Shown: positions 1-7,257, counted from the stretch's first letter. The stretch: 64,000 bases of DNA from CAVQUE01 sp046290435 (GCA_046290435.1 JBKAGO010000066.1:124001-188000), one strand, 5' to 3'. The notes: generated by a model not told the origin, from the letters alone. Program-made: numbers and translations.

Positions 1-106
1 CGAGTCCGTCGGCGACCGGCGCATGACAGCGGACGAGGTGGGGGCGCTGGTGCACGCGAGCATCGCCGCCGCTCCGGCCCCGGCACCGGTCTACGGCGCG
101 TCCTGA
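1..106 (+). CDS. 3' end of a CDS, product unknown
   Basis: The window opens inside a reading frame that begins at base 2 and ends at TGA 104-106. The last 34 residues are visible; they include RRMTADEVGAL and end in an Ala/Pro-rich tail closing with VYGAS. This is too little to assign a family. It converges on the minus-strand sulfurtransferase, with a strong hairpin in the gap. Confidence 0.5.
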   Translation, partial: ESVGDRRMTADEVGALVHASIAAAPAPAPVYGAS

Positions 107-170
107 TCGGGCGGCCCTGACGATCCGACGTTCCGGCCGGCTCGGCTGACCGTTCGGTCCTTACATCGTT

Positions 171-224
171 TGCGAAATCTGGATATCTGGGGCCTCGGGC
201 ACGACCAGATCTCCAGATTTCGCA
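171..224. terminator. Long hairpin between convergent genes
   Basis: Arms 171-190 and 205-224 are inverted repeats of 20 bp with one mismatch; the outer 13 bp (TGCGAAATCTGGA) are perfect. The loop is 14 nt. It lies between the plus-strand gene ending at 106 and the minus-strand gene ending at 248, so a bidirectional terminator is the simplest reading. No U-tract follows on either strand. Confidence 0.5.
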
Positions 225-247
225 GGGTTGATCAGCGTGGCTCGGTC

Positions 248-1096
248 TCAGGCGGGGTCGTCGCCGGTCTCGACCGGACGGTCCGGATCGGCGCCCCAGT
301 CCGACCAGCTGCCGACGTAGAGGCGACCGTCGCCGATGCCGGCGAGACGGAGTGCCAGCAGGTCGTGACAGGCGGTGACGCCCGAGCCGCACGACGCGAT
401 GACGGGCGTGCCCTCGCCGATACCGAGCCCGGCCAGGCCACTGCGCAGCTCGTCTGCGCTGCGGAACCGACCCTCGGACAGGTTCGCAGCGACGGGACGG
501 CTGCGGGCGCCGGGGATGTGGCCGAAGCGCGGGTCGATGGGATTCGGGTCGCCGCGGTACCGCTCAGGGGGTCGGGCGTCGAGCACGACCGTGGCGGGGC
601 CGCGAGTCGCGACGGCGTCGGCGTCGACGAAGCGTTCGGGCGGCCACTGGCGGGGCGTGAACGTCGCCGGGCCCGGCCGGGCCGGTTCCGTCGACAGCGG
701 CTCGGGCCATGCGTCGATACCGCCGTCGAGCACGGCGACGTCGATCCCGAGGCTGTCGAGCATCCACCACAGGCGTGCGGCGATGGCGCCGCCGGCATCG
801 TCGTAGGCGACGACGCTGCAGTGGTCGCCGATGCCGAGGCGCGTCATCGACTCGGCGAAACGCTCCGGCGTGGGCAGCGGATGGCGCCCGCCGGGGGAGC
901 GAGGCGGGTCGGACAGATCGACGTCGAGATCGACGAACACCGACCCCTCGATGTGGCCGGCCTCGTAGGCGGCGCGTCCGCTGCGCCCGTCGAGGTACCA
1001 GCGCACGTCGCAGACGACGACTTGGTCGAGGCATTCGACGAGGGTCGCTGCGCCGATCAGGGGTCCGATCGGCGAGGTCATGGGCGGCGTGGTCAT
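248..1096 (-). CDS. Sulfurtransferase (3-mercaptopyruvate sulfurtransferase/rhodanese family)
   Basis: This 282-residue protein has two rhodanese domains. The catalytic loop near Cys236 reads CGSGVTA, which is the mercaptopyruvate-sulfurtransferase type rather than the CRKGVT of thiosulfate rhodanese. The N-terminal domain holds the non-catalytic rhodanese motifs (CDVRWYLDG, GHIEGSVFVDLD), and the second domain carries VVLDARPPERYRG and GHIPGAR. It should move sulfur from 3-mercaptopyruvate or thiosulfate to an acceptor in the cytoplasm. The ATG at 1096 overlaps the stop of the upstream GntR gene as ATGA, so the two are probably translationally coupled. Length and motifs are normal for SseA-like proteins. 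Confidence 0.88.
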   Translation of the reverse strand: MTTPPMTSPIGPLIGAATLVECLDQVVVCDVRWYLDGRSGRAAYEAGHIEGSVFVDLDVDLSDPPRSPGGRHPLPTPERFAESMTRLGIGDHCSVVAYDDAGGAIAARLWWMLDSLGIDVAVLDGGIDAWPEPLSTEPARPGPATFTPRQWPPERFVDADAVATRGPATVVLDARPPERYRGDPNPIDPRFGHIPGARSRPVAANLSEGRFRSADELRSGLAGLGIGEGTPVIASCGSGVTACHDLLALRLAGIGDGRLYVGSWSDWGADPDRPVETGDDPA

Positions 1097-1506
1097 GGTC
1101 GGGCCGGTGGGGGATCGGCGAGTGCATCGCGCACGGCGCCGATGGCTGCGTCGTCGTCGACGTCGAGTTGCCGCACCGTCACCGCATAGGCGCGGGCCGC
1201 TTCGTCGAGATGACGCTTCTGCTCGATGGTGGAGTAGGCGTTGGGTGGGGCGTCGGCGACGAAGGTGCCCCGGCGGCCCCGGCCGACGATGATGCCGGCG
1301 TAGTCGAGCTCTCGGTACGCCCGGGCGACCGTCCCGTTGGACAGCTGCAGGGTCTGGGCGAGACCCCGCACCGTGGGCAGTCGTGCGCCTGGCCGGAGGC
1401 GGCCCGAGGCCACCATCAGGGCCAGCTGAGCGCGGAGCTGCTCGAACGGCGGAATGCGTGAGCCCGGGTCGATCGAGATCCGGGTTCCGAGCCGATCGGC
1501 GTCCAT
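1093..1506 (-). CDS. GntR-family transcriptional regulator (YtrA type)
   Basis: This 137-residue protein has an N-terminal winged helix of GntR type; residues about 15-80 include PPFEQLRAQL, LPTVRGLAQTL and the recognition-helix segment NGTVARAYREL. A short helical C-terminus follows instead of a FadR/HutC effector domain, which is typical of the YtrA subfamily. It is the promoter-proximal gene of a two-gene unit with the sulfurtransferase (ATGA overlap), so local or auto-regulation is likely. The effector cannot be read from the sequence. Confidence 0.85.
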   Translation of the reverse strand: MDADRLGTRISIDPGSRIPPFEQLRAQLALMVASGRLRPGARLPTVRGLAQTLQLSNGTVARAYRELDYAGIIVGRGRRGTFVADAPPNAYSTIEQKRHLDEAARAYAVTVRQLDVDDDAAIGAVRDALADPPPARP

Positions 1507-1563
1507 GTAGTCCGAGGTTAGTACAAAGCTTCACGGGTTCAGGCGTCATATATGCGACAGTTC

Positions 1564-1592
1564 TTGACGTTTCGCGCGGATTCTGTGCTATC
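1564..1592 (+). promoter_or_regulatory. Possible promoter of the PII gene
   Basis: TTGACG at 1564-1569 is followed after 17 nt by GCTATC at 1587-1592, about 90 nt upstream of the PII start. The -35 is good and the -10 is weak. It also lies in the divergent space shared with the GntR gene. Confidence 0.3.
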
Positions 1593-1681
1593 TGTACTGC
1601 TACGAAATGCCCCCGGCGGTCGGCGCGTCCAAGGCGCTGCCGGTCCCGGTCAGGCCCGTCCACGAGAGAGAGCGCACCGTC

Positions 1682-2020
1682 ATGAAGTTGATCACCGCAG
1701 TCATCAAGCCGCACCAGGTCGAAGAGGTCAAAGAGTCCCTGGCTCCCCTGGGCGTGCAGGGCATGACCGTCACCGAGGCGCAGGGCTTCGGTCGCCAGGG
1801 CGGCCACACCGAGACCTACCGCGGCACCGAGTACAAGGTGGCGTTCACTCCCAAGAGCCGCCTCGAGATCGTCGTTTCCGACGACGACGCCGACGCCGCG
1901 GTCGACGCGCTGATGGGCGCAGCGCGCACCGGCAAGATCGGCGACGGCAAGATCTGGGTCACCTCCGTCGAACGCCTGGTGCGCATCCGTACCGGCGAAG
2001 AGGGCGCTGACGCCTTGTAG
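1682..2020 (+). CDS. glnB: PII nitrogen regulatory protein
   Basis: This 112-residue protein matches the usual PII length. The T-loop is intact (GHTETYRGTEYKV) and Tyr51, the residue nucleotidylated in PII proteins, is in place. The C-terminal part reads GKIGDGKIWV, the usual ATP/2-oxoglutarate-binding B-loop region. It senses 2-oxoglutarate and adenylate charge and controls ammonium transport and assimilation. No amtB or glnD is adjacent; the gene stands alone and is followed by strong hairpins. The ATG at 1682 begins the conserved MKLITAVIKP, so an upstream in-frame ATG at 1607 is unlikely. Confidence 0.93.
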   Translation: MKLITAVIKPHQVEEVKESLAPLGVQGMTVTEAQGFGRQGGHTETYRGTEYKVAFTPKSRLEIVVSDDDADAAVDALMGAARTGKIGDGKIWVTSVERLVRIRTGEEGADAL

Positions 2021-2110
2021 TCCCCTGCGGCCCGCGTCCGCGAGGTCGCGGGAGTCGTAGTGGTCGGCGGCTCTCTCGATCGGGCGGCCGGCGGACCCGT
2101 CAACGGCGGT

Positions 2111-2145
2111 CGTGTGGCCCCACCGGTGGTCGGAGGGGCCACACG
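2111..2145 (+). terminator. Hairpin downstream of glnB
   Basis: The inverted repeat CGTGTGGCCCC (2111-2121) pairs with GGGGCCACACG (2135-2145): 11 perfect bp with a 13-nt loop. A second structure follows: arms 2164-2174 and 2205-2215 (one mismatch) enclose ACGCAG/CTGCGT. Both lie upstream of the next promoter, so they belong to the glnB 3' region. Confidence 0.5.
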
Positions 2146-2258
2146 GCGGGGCTGCACGGGCAGGCGAACAGTGGTGGTGGACGCAGCAGAGCCTGCGTGT
2201 GCCGCCACTGTTTGCGCGTTCGGGGGCGGTTGGGCTCGATCGAGGGCCTCGAGGTTGT

Positions 2259-2296
2259 TACATTCTGGCAAGCGCCGAATCTGATGGAGTGTCAGA
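2259..2296 (+). promoter_or_regulatory. -10 element and TCTGA-N7-TCAGA operator of the acyl-CoA dehydrogenase operon
   Basis: TACATT (2259-2264) fits an actinobacterial -10. The palindrome TCTGA (2280-2284), 7 nt, TCAGA (2292-2296) lies just after the expected transcription start and overlaps the GGAG Shine-Dalgarno sequence. The same half-sites and spacing occur at 7258 and 10987, each upstream of a lipid-catabolism gene. A repressor site is inferred. Confidence 0.5.
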
Positions 2297-2300
2297 AACC

Positions 2301-3485
2301 ATGTTCTTGCAGGAGACCCCCGAGCAGCAGGCCTTCCGCAAGGAGGTCCGTGAGTACTTTGCCGATCTGATCACCGACGACGTCCGCACCGCCCTGCGTG
2401 GCGCCCACGAGACCTCGCCGGTCCGGCGCGAACTGTTCCGCAAGATGGGCTCCGACGGCATGTTGGGCATCGGCTGGCCGGTGGAATACGGCGGCCAGGG
2501 CCGGCCGCCGACCGATCAGTTCATCTTCTTCGATGAGGCCCAGCGGGCGAACGCCCCGATGCCCTTCGTCACCCTCAACACGGTGGGCCCCACCCTCATC
2601 GAGCACGGCTCGGCCGAGCACAAGGCCTTCTACCTGCCCAAGATCCTCGCCGGCGAGATCACCTTCGCGATCGGCTACAGCGAGGCGTCGGCGGGCACCG
2701 ACCTGGCGTCGCTCACGACGCGCGCCGAGCGCGACGGCGACGAGTGGCTCATCAACGGCCAGAAGATGTGGACCAGCGGCGCCAACGAGGCCGACTACGT
2801 GTGGCTGGCGTGCCGGACCAACCCCGAGGTCAAGAAGCACAAGGGCATCTCGATCATCATCGTGCCCACCGACAACCCCGGCTTCGGGTTCACGCCCATC
2901 GTCACCGTCGGCCACGCCACCACCACCGCCACCTACTACGACGACGTGCGGGTGCCCTACGGCAACCTCGTCGGCGACCTCGACGGCGGCTGGCGCCTGA
3001 TCACCAGCCAGCTCAACCACGAGCGGGTGGGCCTGGCTGCGGTCAGCGTGCTGTCGTTCCGCCTCTTCGACGACATCGTCCACTGGGCGGCCACCACCCC
3101 GGCGGGCCCCGGCAGCGACGAGCTGATCATCGACCTGCCGTGGGTGCAGATGGACCTGGCGAAGAGCCACGCCAAGCTCGAGGCACTCAACCTGTTGAAC
3201 TGGCGGATGACCGTTGCGGTCGAGGCCGGCGAGCTGCAGGCCCATCAGGCCTCGACGGCCAAGGTCTACGGCACCGAGGCGGTCGCCGACGTCTACCACC
3301 TGTTCCTCGGCATCCTCGGCGCCGCCGGCCATCTGCGTGACGGCTCGCCCGGGGCGATGCTGCGCGGCGAGGTCGAGGCGGCGGGCCGCTCGGCGCAGAT
3401 CAACACCTTCGGCGGTGGCGTCAACGAGATCCAGCGCGAGATCGTCGCCTGGATGGGTCTGGGCATGGCGAGGAGCGCCCGATGA
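2301..3485 (+). CDS. Acyl-CoA dehydrogenase, subunit 1 of a probable heteromeric pair
   Basis: This 394-residue flavoprotein should oxidise an acyl-CoA to the 2-enoyl-CoA. The N-terminal helical domain is followed by the middle beta domain (IGYSEASAGTDLASL, the acyl-CoA/FAD contact segment, and INGQKMWTSG). The C-terminal FAD-contact segment reads GGGVNEIQREI. It resembles the FadE proteins that act as alpha2beta2 pairs on steroid or branched side chains in actinobacteria, which fits the second dehydrogenase immediately downstream. The ATG at 2301 is preceded by GGAG at 2286-2289; a GTG at 2289 would overlap that site. The gene ends in ATGA, coupling it to the next frame. Confidence 0.9.
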   Translation: MFLQETPEQQAFRKEVREYFADLITDDVRTALRGAHETSPVRRELFRKMGSDGMLGIGWPVEYGGQGRPPTDQFIFFDEAQRANAPMPFVTLNTVGPTLIEHGSAEHKAFYLPKILAGEITFAIGYSEASAGTDLASLTTRAERDGDEWLINGQKMWTSGANEADYVWLACRTNPEVKKHKGISIIIVPTDNPGFGFTPIVTVGHATTTATYYDDVRVPYGNLVGDLDGGWRLITSQLNHERVGLAAVSVLSFRLFDDIVHWAATTPAGPGSDELIIDLPWVQMDLAKSHAKLEALNLLNWRMTVAVEAGELQAHQASTAKVYGTEAVADVYHLFLGILGAAGHLRDGSPGAMLRGEVEAAGRSAQINTFGGGVNEIQREIVAWMGLGMARSAR

Positions 3486-3553
3486 GCGGCGGCGGGTCGG
3501 TTACCGGTTCGGGCGCGGATCGCCCGGGGTACAGCACGAGGAGCGCCCGATGA
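3482..3553 (+). CDS. ATGA-coupled 23-residue micro-ORF, copy 1
   Basis: The ATG overlaps the stop of the upstream dehydrogenase (ATGA), and GAGGAG lies 7 nt upstream. It encodes 23 residues, Gly/Ser-rich at first (MSGGGSVTGS) and ending STRSAR, then TGA overlapping the next ATG. Its C-terminal RSAR copies the dehydrogenase C-terminus because the repeat unit includes the end of that gene. Whether a stable peptide is made is unknown; it may serve only to relay ribosomes. Confidence 0.35.
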   Translation: MSGGGSVTGSGADRPGYSTRSAR

Positions 3554-3621
3554 GCGGCGGCGGGTCGGTTACCGGTTCGGGCGCGGATCGCCCGGGGTAC
3601 AGCACGAGGAGCGCCCGATGA
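3550..3621 (+). CDS. ATGA-coupled 23-residue micro-ORF, copy 2
   Basis: This is identical in sequence to the first micro-ORF. It starts on the preceding stop (ATGA) and its own TGA overlaps the ATG of the second dehydrogenase at 3618. Ribosomes could pass from subunit 1 to subunit 2 only through two extra termination and restart events, or by initiating afresh at the third GAGGAG. Confidence 0.35.
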   Translation: MSGGGSVTGSGADRPGYSTRSAR

Positions 3622-4757
3622 ACTTCGATCTCACCGACGAGCAGGTGGCGCTGGCCGAGCTGGCCGAACAGATCTTCACCGGCTCGAGCCCGGTCGAGCG
3701 CGTGGTCGACATCGAGGCCACCGACGACCGCTTCGACCGCGAGCTCTGGACCGAGCTGGCCTCCGCCAACCTCCTGGGCGTCAGCGTTCCCGAAGAGCAC
3801 GGCGGGCTCGGGTTCGGCGTCTTCGAGCTCTGCATGGTGCTCGAGCAGCAGGGGCGTCGGGTCGCACCCGTGCCGCTGCTGCCCAGCCTGGTGATGGGCG
3901 CGATGCCCGTCGCCGAGTTCGGATCGGCCGAGCTGCAGTCTGCGCTGCTGCCCGGTGTCGTCGACGGCAGCATCGTGCTGTCAGGCGCCTACCAGGAGTG
4001 GGGCGCCAACGACCCGATGACGTCGTCGATCAGCGCAGTCGCCGATGGCGACGGCTGGGTTCTGTCGGGCACCAAGCCTGCAGTGCCGGCGGCGGCCGTT
4101 GCCGATCGGATCCTGGTGCCTGCAGCGACCGGCCCCGACGCGCTGACCGTGTTCGTCATCGACCCATCGGCCGAGGGCGTGTCGATGCTGTTGTCCGACA
4201 CCACCAACCGCGAGCTCCACGGCGAGCTCGTCCTCGACGGCCACCGCGTCGGCGCCGACCAGGTGCTGGGCACCGTCGACCAGGGCCGCTCGGTCGTCGC
4301 CTGGGCGGTCGAGCGGGTCAATGTGGCCATGGCCGCCATAGCGGTCGGTTGCTGTGCCGAGGCCACGAAGATGGCCGCCGAGTACACCAGCCAACGCGAG
4401 CAGTTCGGCCGCCCACTGTCGACCAACCAGGGTGTCGCACTGCGTGCCGCCGACTGCTACATCGACACCGATGCCATGCGGCTGGTGCAGTGGCAGGCGG
4501 CATGGCGGCTCGATGCCGGCCTCCCGGCGAGCGAGGCCGTCGCTGTGGCCAAGTGGTGGGCCGCCGAGGGCGGCCAGCGGGTGGTGCACGGCACCCAGCA
4601 CCTCCACGGGGGTATGGGCGCCGATGTCGACTACCCCGTGCACCGGTATTTTCTGTGGGTCAAGCAGCTCGAGAACACCCTCGGCGGCGGGAGCTGGCAG
4701 CTGGCCTCGCTGGGGGCGCGCATCGCTGCCCGGGCCAAGGCCGGCGTCGGCGCCTGA
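3618..4757 (+). CDS. Acyl-CoA dehydrogenase, subunit 2 of the pair
   Basis: This 379-residue protein of the same family is divergent from its neighbour. The N-terminus MNFDLTDEQVAL is typical. The middle domain is shorter and lacks the usual TEP/YSE-type substrate motif, reading SGAYQEWGANDP instead. The C-terminal domain keeps the FAD-contact motif YTSQREQFGRPL and HGGMGADVDYPVHRY. In steroid-type FadE pairs one subunit supplies the catalytic base and the other the FAD contacts; the division here is inferred from position and motif loss. The start is ATG 3618, overlapping the micro-ORF stop, with GAGGAG upstream. Confidence 0.88.
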   Translation: MNFDLTDEQVALAELAEQIFTGSSPVERVVDIEATDDRFDRELWTELASANLLGVSVPEEHGGLGFGVFELCMVLEQQGRRVAPVPLLPSLVMGAMPVAEFGSAELQSALLPGVVDGSIVLSGAYQEWGANDPMTSSISAVADGDGWVLSGTKPAVPAAAVADRILVPAATGPDALTVFVIDPSAEGVSMLLSDTTNRELHGELVLDGHRVGADQVLGTVDQGRSVVAWAVERVNVAMAAIAVGCCAEATKMAAEYTSQREQFGRPLSTNQGVALRAADCYIDTDAMRLVQWQAAWRLDAGLPASEAVAVAKWWAAEGGQRVVHGTQHLHGGMGADVDYPVHRYFLWVKQLENTLGGGSWQLASLGARIAARAKAGVGA

Positions 4758-4813
4758 GCGTTCCCGATTCCCGGGGTCGGCGTCGCTTCGCCGGCGTGGG
4801 GCCGAGCCCCGCT

Positions 4814-4838
4814 CCCGTCGTCGCTCGATGGCGACGGG
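4814..4838 (+). terminator. Possible terminator after the acyl-CoA dehydrogenase operon
   Basis: CCCGTCG (4814-4820) pairs with CGACGGG (4832-4838) across an 11-nt loop, 57 bp after the stop codon. It is GC-rich and has no U-tract. Confidence 0.35.
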
Positions 4839-4882
4839 CACGGCCCGACGCGGCGCTGATTCGTTGGGCGTAACGTGCGCTC

Positions 4883-5449
4883 ATGAGTGAGAACCTGCGC
4901 CGCTACACCAAGGCCCTGTACACCCTCGACGCCGTTGCCCGACGGGTGCCCGAGGGCGCGTGGGACAACCCGTCGTGCTGCGAGGGCTGGACCGCACGTC
5001 AGGTTGCCGGCCATGCCACGTGGGTGATCCGCAACGTCGGCGCCGTCACCGGCGCGAACCCGGCACCCGAGCGGGCCGACGAGGCCGATGTCGCCGGCGA
5101 CGACCCGGCCGCCACCATCGCCGAGGCTGTCGACACCACCCTGGCCGGCCTCGATCAGCTGGGGATCCTGCAGCGGGTGGCGGCCACGCCCTTCGGTGAG
5201 ATACCCGTCGATGCGTTCATCGGGGCGCTGTGGGTCGATCCGTTGACCCATGCCTTCGACATCGCAGATGCGGCCGGGATCGACCACGGCATCGATGCCG
5301 CCACCGCCGAGGCAGCGCACGCGTCGTTGGCGCTGATCGCCGATGCGATCCGGGGTCCGGGTCGCTTCGACGACGCCATCGAGGTCGACACCGACGATGC
5401 GCTGACTCGCTTCATCGCCTTCACGGGACGTCGCCCCGTCACGTTCTGA
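4883..5449 (+). CDS. DinB/mycothiol maleylpyruvate isomerase-like metal-binding protein (TIGR03086 type)
   Basis: This 188-residue protein begins with helices LRRYTKALYTLDAVARRVP and the family motif CEGWTARQVAGHATWV, whose His is a likely metal ligand. The second ligand region is DPLTHAFDIADAAG (HxxxD). Relatives are four-helix mycothiol-dependent or thiol-transfer enzymes of actinobacteria; the reaction of this member is unknown. TAACGT at 4871-4876 lies 6 nt before the ATG and there is no Shine-Dalgarno sequence, so it is probably leaderless. Confidence 0.75.
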   Translation: MSENLRRYTKALYTLDAVARRVPEGAWDNPSCCEGWTARQVAGHATWVIRNVGAVTGANPAPERADEADVAGDDPAATIAEAVDTTLAGLDQLGILQRVAATPFGEIPVDAFIGALWVDPLTHAFDIADAAGIDHGIDAATAEAAHASLALIADAIRGPGRFDDAIEVDTDDALTRFIAFTGRRPVTF

Positions 5450-5463
5450 GACGGGCAGGGCCG

Positions 5464-5635
5464 TCGGAACTGGCGCCGAAAACTGTCGTCAGGGCGACGA
5501 GTTTCGGCGCCAGACGCGTTGGCCATCGGAACTGGCGCCGAAAACTGTCGTCAGGGCGACGAGTTTCGGCGCCAGACGCGTTGGCCATCGGAACTGGCGC
5601 CGAAAACTGTCGTCAGGGCGCGAGTTTCGGCGCCA
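5464..5635. repeat. Three tandem GGCGCC-tipped hairpin repeats, period 62/62 bp
   Basis: The hairpins lie at 5471-5512, 5533-5574 and 5595-5635. Each has stem TGGCGCCGAAA/TTTCGGCGCCA around a conserved loop containing CTGTCGTCAGGGCG. The third has lost one base. The linkers between them (GACGCGTTGGCCATCGGAAC) are also identical. The array fills the gap between convergent genes. Two further pairs of the same element occur at 6637-6743 and 34370-34477. Confidence 0.95.
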
Positions 5636-5643
5636 GAGCGATG

Positions 5644-6573
5644 TCAGTGGGCGAGCGCGAGGCCCGGGCGGGGCCAGTCGATCGCCAGGAGGCTGCCGAT
5701 GCCCGACTCGGTCAGATAGGCCGTGGTCGGACCTTCGCCGGCGAATGCCACGTTGGTGATCAGTGGTCCGTCGACGGCGAGGAACTCGTGGGTCTCGTCG
5801 GGGCGCACCACCAAGAGGCCGTCGCGCAGTGCCGCGACCACCACGGTGCCGTCGGCTTCGACGGCGAGGGAGTCGAGGCTGCCCAGGGTGTTGGCGATGC
5901 ATCGTCCGCGTGGGTTGGCCAACTCGCCGGGGGCGACGACGTCGTAGGCCCACAGGCGCCCGGTGGTGGTCTGGGCGACATAGAGCGTCGAGCCGTCGGG
6001 GGAGAGGCCGCAGCCGTTGGGATGGTCGATGCTGGGGACCCGCCGGGCGACGGACGAGCCATCGGCCTTGGCGTAGAACACCCCGCCCTTGTCGACGTCC
6101 CACTGGCGCTGCTTGCCGAGATCGGTGAACCAGAAGCCGCCGTGGCCGTCGAAGACCAGGTCGTTCGGGCCGCAGAGACGGTGTCCGTCGCACTGGTCGT
6201 AAAGGGTGGTGATGGTGCCGGTGTCGAGGTCGACCCGGTCGATCGAGCCGGTCACATAGGCGGGGGACTGGTTCGCGCCGGTGGCGCGCTCGCCGGGAAA
6301 GCGGAGGCCTCGGTCGGACCAGATGAAGCCGCCGTTGTTGCAGACGTACATTGCGCCGTCGGGTCCGAGCGCGGCGCCGTTGGGCCCCGCGGAGGCGGGG
6401 TCGTCCCACTCGGCGACGACCGTAGTGGTGCCGTCGGGGTGGACCCTGGTCAGGCGGGGTCCGGCGATCTCGACGACGATGACCGATCCGTCGGGCATGA
6501 CCACCGGTCCCTCGGGAAAGGCGAGCCCCTCGGCGACGACGCGGTGTTCGAGTACGGATGCGGATGTGGCCAT
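5644..6573 (-). CDS. SMP-30/gluconolactonase-like protein
   Basis: This 309-residue six-bladed beta-propeller protein of the SMP-30/LRE family has the characteristic blades: AEGLAFPEGPVV, GPNGAALGPDGAMYVCNNGG, GPNDLVFDGHGGFWFTD and DHPNGCGLSPDGSTLYVA. The Glu, Asn and Asp residues in these blades are the usual divalent-metal ligands of lactonases in this family. The substrate is not readable; sugar or other lactones are typical. The ATG at 6573 has a strong GGGGGA Shine-Dalgarno sequence. It is flanked on both sides by clusters of the GGCGCC hairpin. Confidence 0.82.
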   Translation of the reverse strand: MATSASVLEHRVVAEGLAFPEGPVVMPDGSVIVVEIAGPRLTRVHPDGTTTVVAEWDDPASAGPNGAALGPDGAMYVCNNGGFIWSDRGLRFPGERATGANQSPAYVTGSIDRVDLDTGTITTLYDQCDGHRLCGPNDLVFDGHGGFWFTDLGKQRQWDVDKGGVFYAKADGSSVARRVPSIDHPNGCGLSPDGSTLYVAQTTTGRLWAYDVVAPGELANPRGRCIANTLGSLDSLAVEADGTVVVAALRDGLLVVRPDETHEFLAVDGPLITNVAFAGEGPTTAYLTESGIGSLLAIDWPRPGLALAH

Positions 6574-6636
6574 GGCGGTCCCCCTGGTTCGGCGTGGCGG
6601 AGCGCAGCGTAGACCCGTGTGCCCGGTGCCATCCTT

Positions 6637-6743
6637 CCGGCGCCGAAACTGGTTGTCTGGGCGACAGTTTTCGGCGCCGGTTCGGGTGGTCGTGGGTTCT
6701 GGCGCCGAAACTGGTTGCCAGGGCGACGGTTTTCGGCGCCAGA
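6637..6743. repeat. Two GGCGCC-tipped hairpin repeats
   Basis: The copies lie at 6637-6680 (CCGGCGCCGAAA to the matching GGCGCCGG) and 6698-6743 (TCTGGCGCCGAAA to GGCGCCAGA). The loops keep CTGG..G....GGGCGAC. This cluster sits between divergently transcribed genes, so the element is not simply a terminator. Confidence 0.9.
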
Positions 6744-6790
6744 CCCGATGGCCTCTGGGATAGCGGGGCGGTGGGGTACGGTCGACGGCC

Positions 6791-7099
6791 ATGATCATCG
6801 ACGTCGACCGCGCCGCCGCTTCTGTCACCGTCGTCGAGCCGGACGTCCTCGACGCCTTCTCGGCGCGCAGCGACACCACCGACGACGCCGCCGTCGGTGA
6901 GGCAATGGGCCCTGCCGGCCACGCGGCCGGCGACGCCCACGTCTGGGTCGACGCCGCTTGGGTGCGCAGCCAGGTCGGCGACAGCGCCGGCGCCGACTGG
7001 GCCGAGCGCTTCGATCAGATGGTCGCCTACGCCGCCTCGAAGGGCTGGACCGACGAGGCAGGCACCCACGTCAAGGCCCACATCGAACTGCGTCCCTGA
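6791..7099 (+). CDS. Hypothetical protein, 102 residues
   Basis: This small soluble protein has no signal peptide or membrane segment. It starts MIIDVDRAAASVTVVEPD and has a Trp-containing helical middle (VWVDAAWVRSQVG, WAERFDQMVAYAASKGW). I do not recognise the family. TACGGT at 6777-6782 lies 8 nt before the ATG and no Shine-Dalgarno sequence is seen, so it is probably leaderless. The composition matches the neighbours, so it is very likely a real gene. Confidence 0.65.
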   Translation: MIIDVDRAAASVTVVEPDVLDAFSARSDTTDDAAVGEAMGPAGHAAGDAHVWVDAAWVRSQVGDSAGADWAERFDQMVAYAASKGWTDEAGTHVKAHIELRP

Positions 7100-7203
7100 C
7101 CATCACCGCCGGTCTCGGGATTGCCCGACCGCGACCGCCGGGCTCGGGACAGCCTGACCATCCCCGGTCGGCTCGGGAGCGCCTGACCGTCACCGGCCAC
7201 CCG
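7095..7203 (+). repeat. Degenerate 29-bp tandem repeat
   Basis: Units at 7095-7123, 7124-7152 and 7153-7181 and a partial fourth from 7182 share C(C/T)TGACC...CCGG...CTCGGGA. The first unit contains the stop codon of the preceding gene. The repeats fill about half of the gap before the acyl-CoA synthetase. Confidence 0.75.
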
Positions 7204-7257
7204 CCACGCTGAGGTCTCCTGGATCGTCTCGACCAGGCGATCGCCCGCTCTGGCGGA

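Larger units (their letters stand above)
3469..3621 (+). repeat. 68-bp tandem duplication at the junction of the two acyl-CoA dehydrogenase genes
   Basis: Two exact copies lie at 3469-3536 and 3537-3604, followed by the first 17 bases of the unit at 3605-3621. Every unit begins CGAGGAGCGCCCGATGA, which holds a Shine-Dalgarno sequence, a start codon and an overlapping stop codon. The unit length of 68 is 3 x 23 - 1, so each copy keeps the 1-base frame slip of an ATGA junction. Confidence 0.97.

Noticed and set aside
3214..3621. A longer protein encoded across the 68-bp repeats in another frame
   Set aside because: It overlaps the acyl-CoA dehydrogenase in an alternative frame and shows only Arg/Ser/Ala-rich translation of the repeat.
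5489..7081. 530-codon minus-strand frame across the GGCGCC hairpin clusters and SMP-30 gene
   Set aside because: It runs in a different frame from the lactonase and translates the hairpin repeats; its Arg-rich sequence has no recognisable fold.
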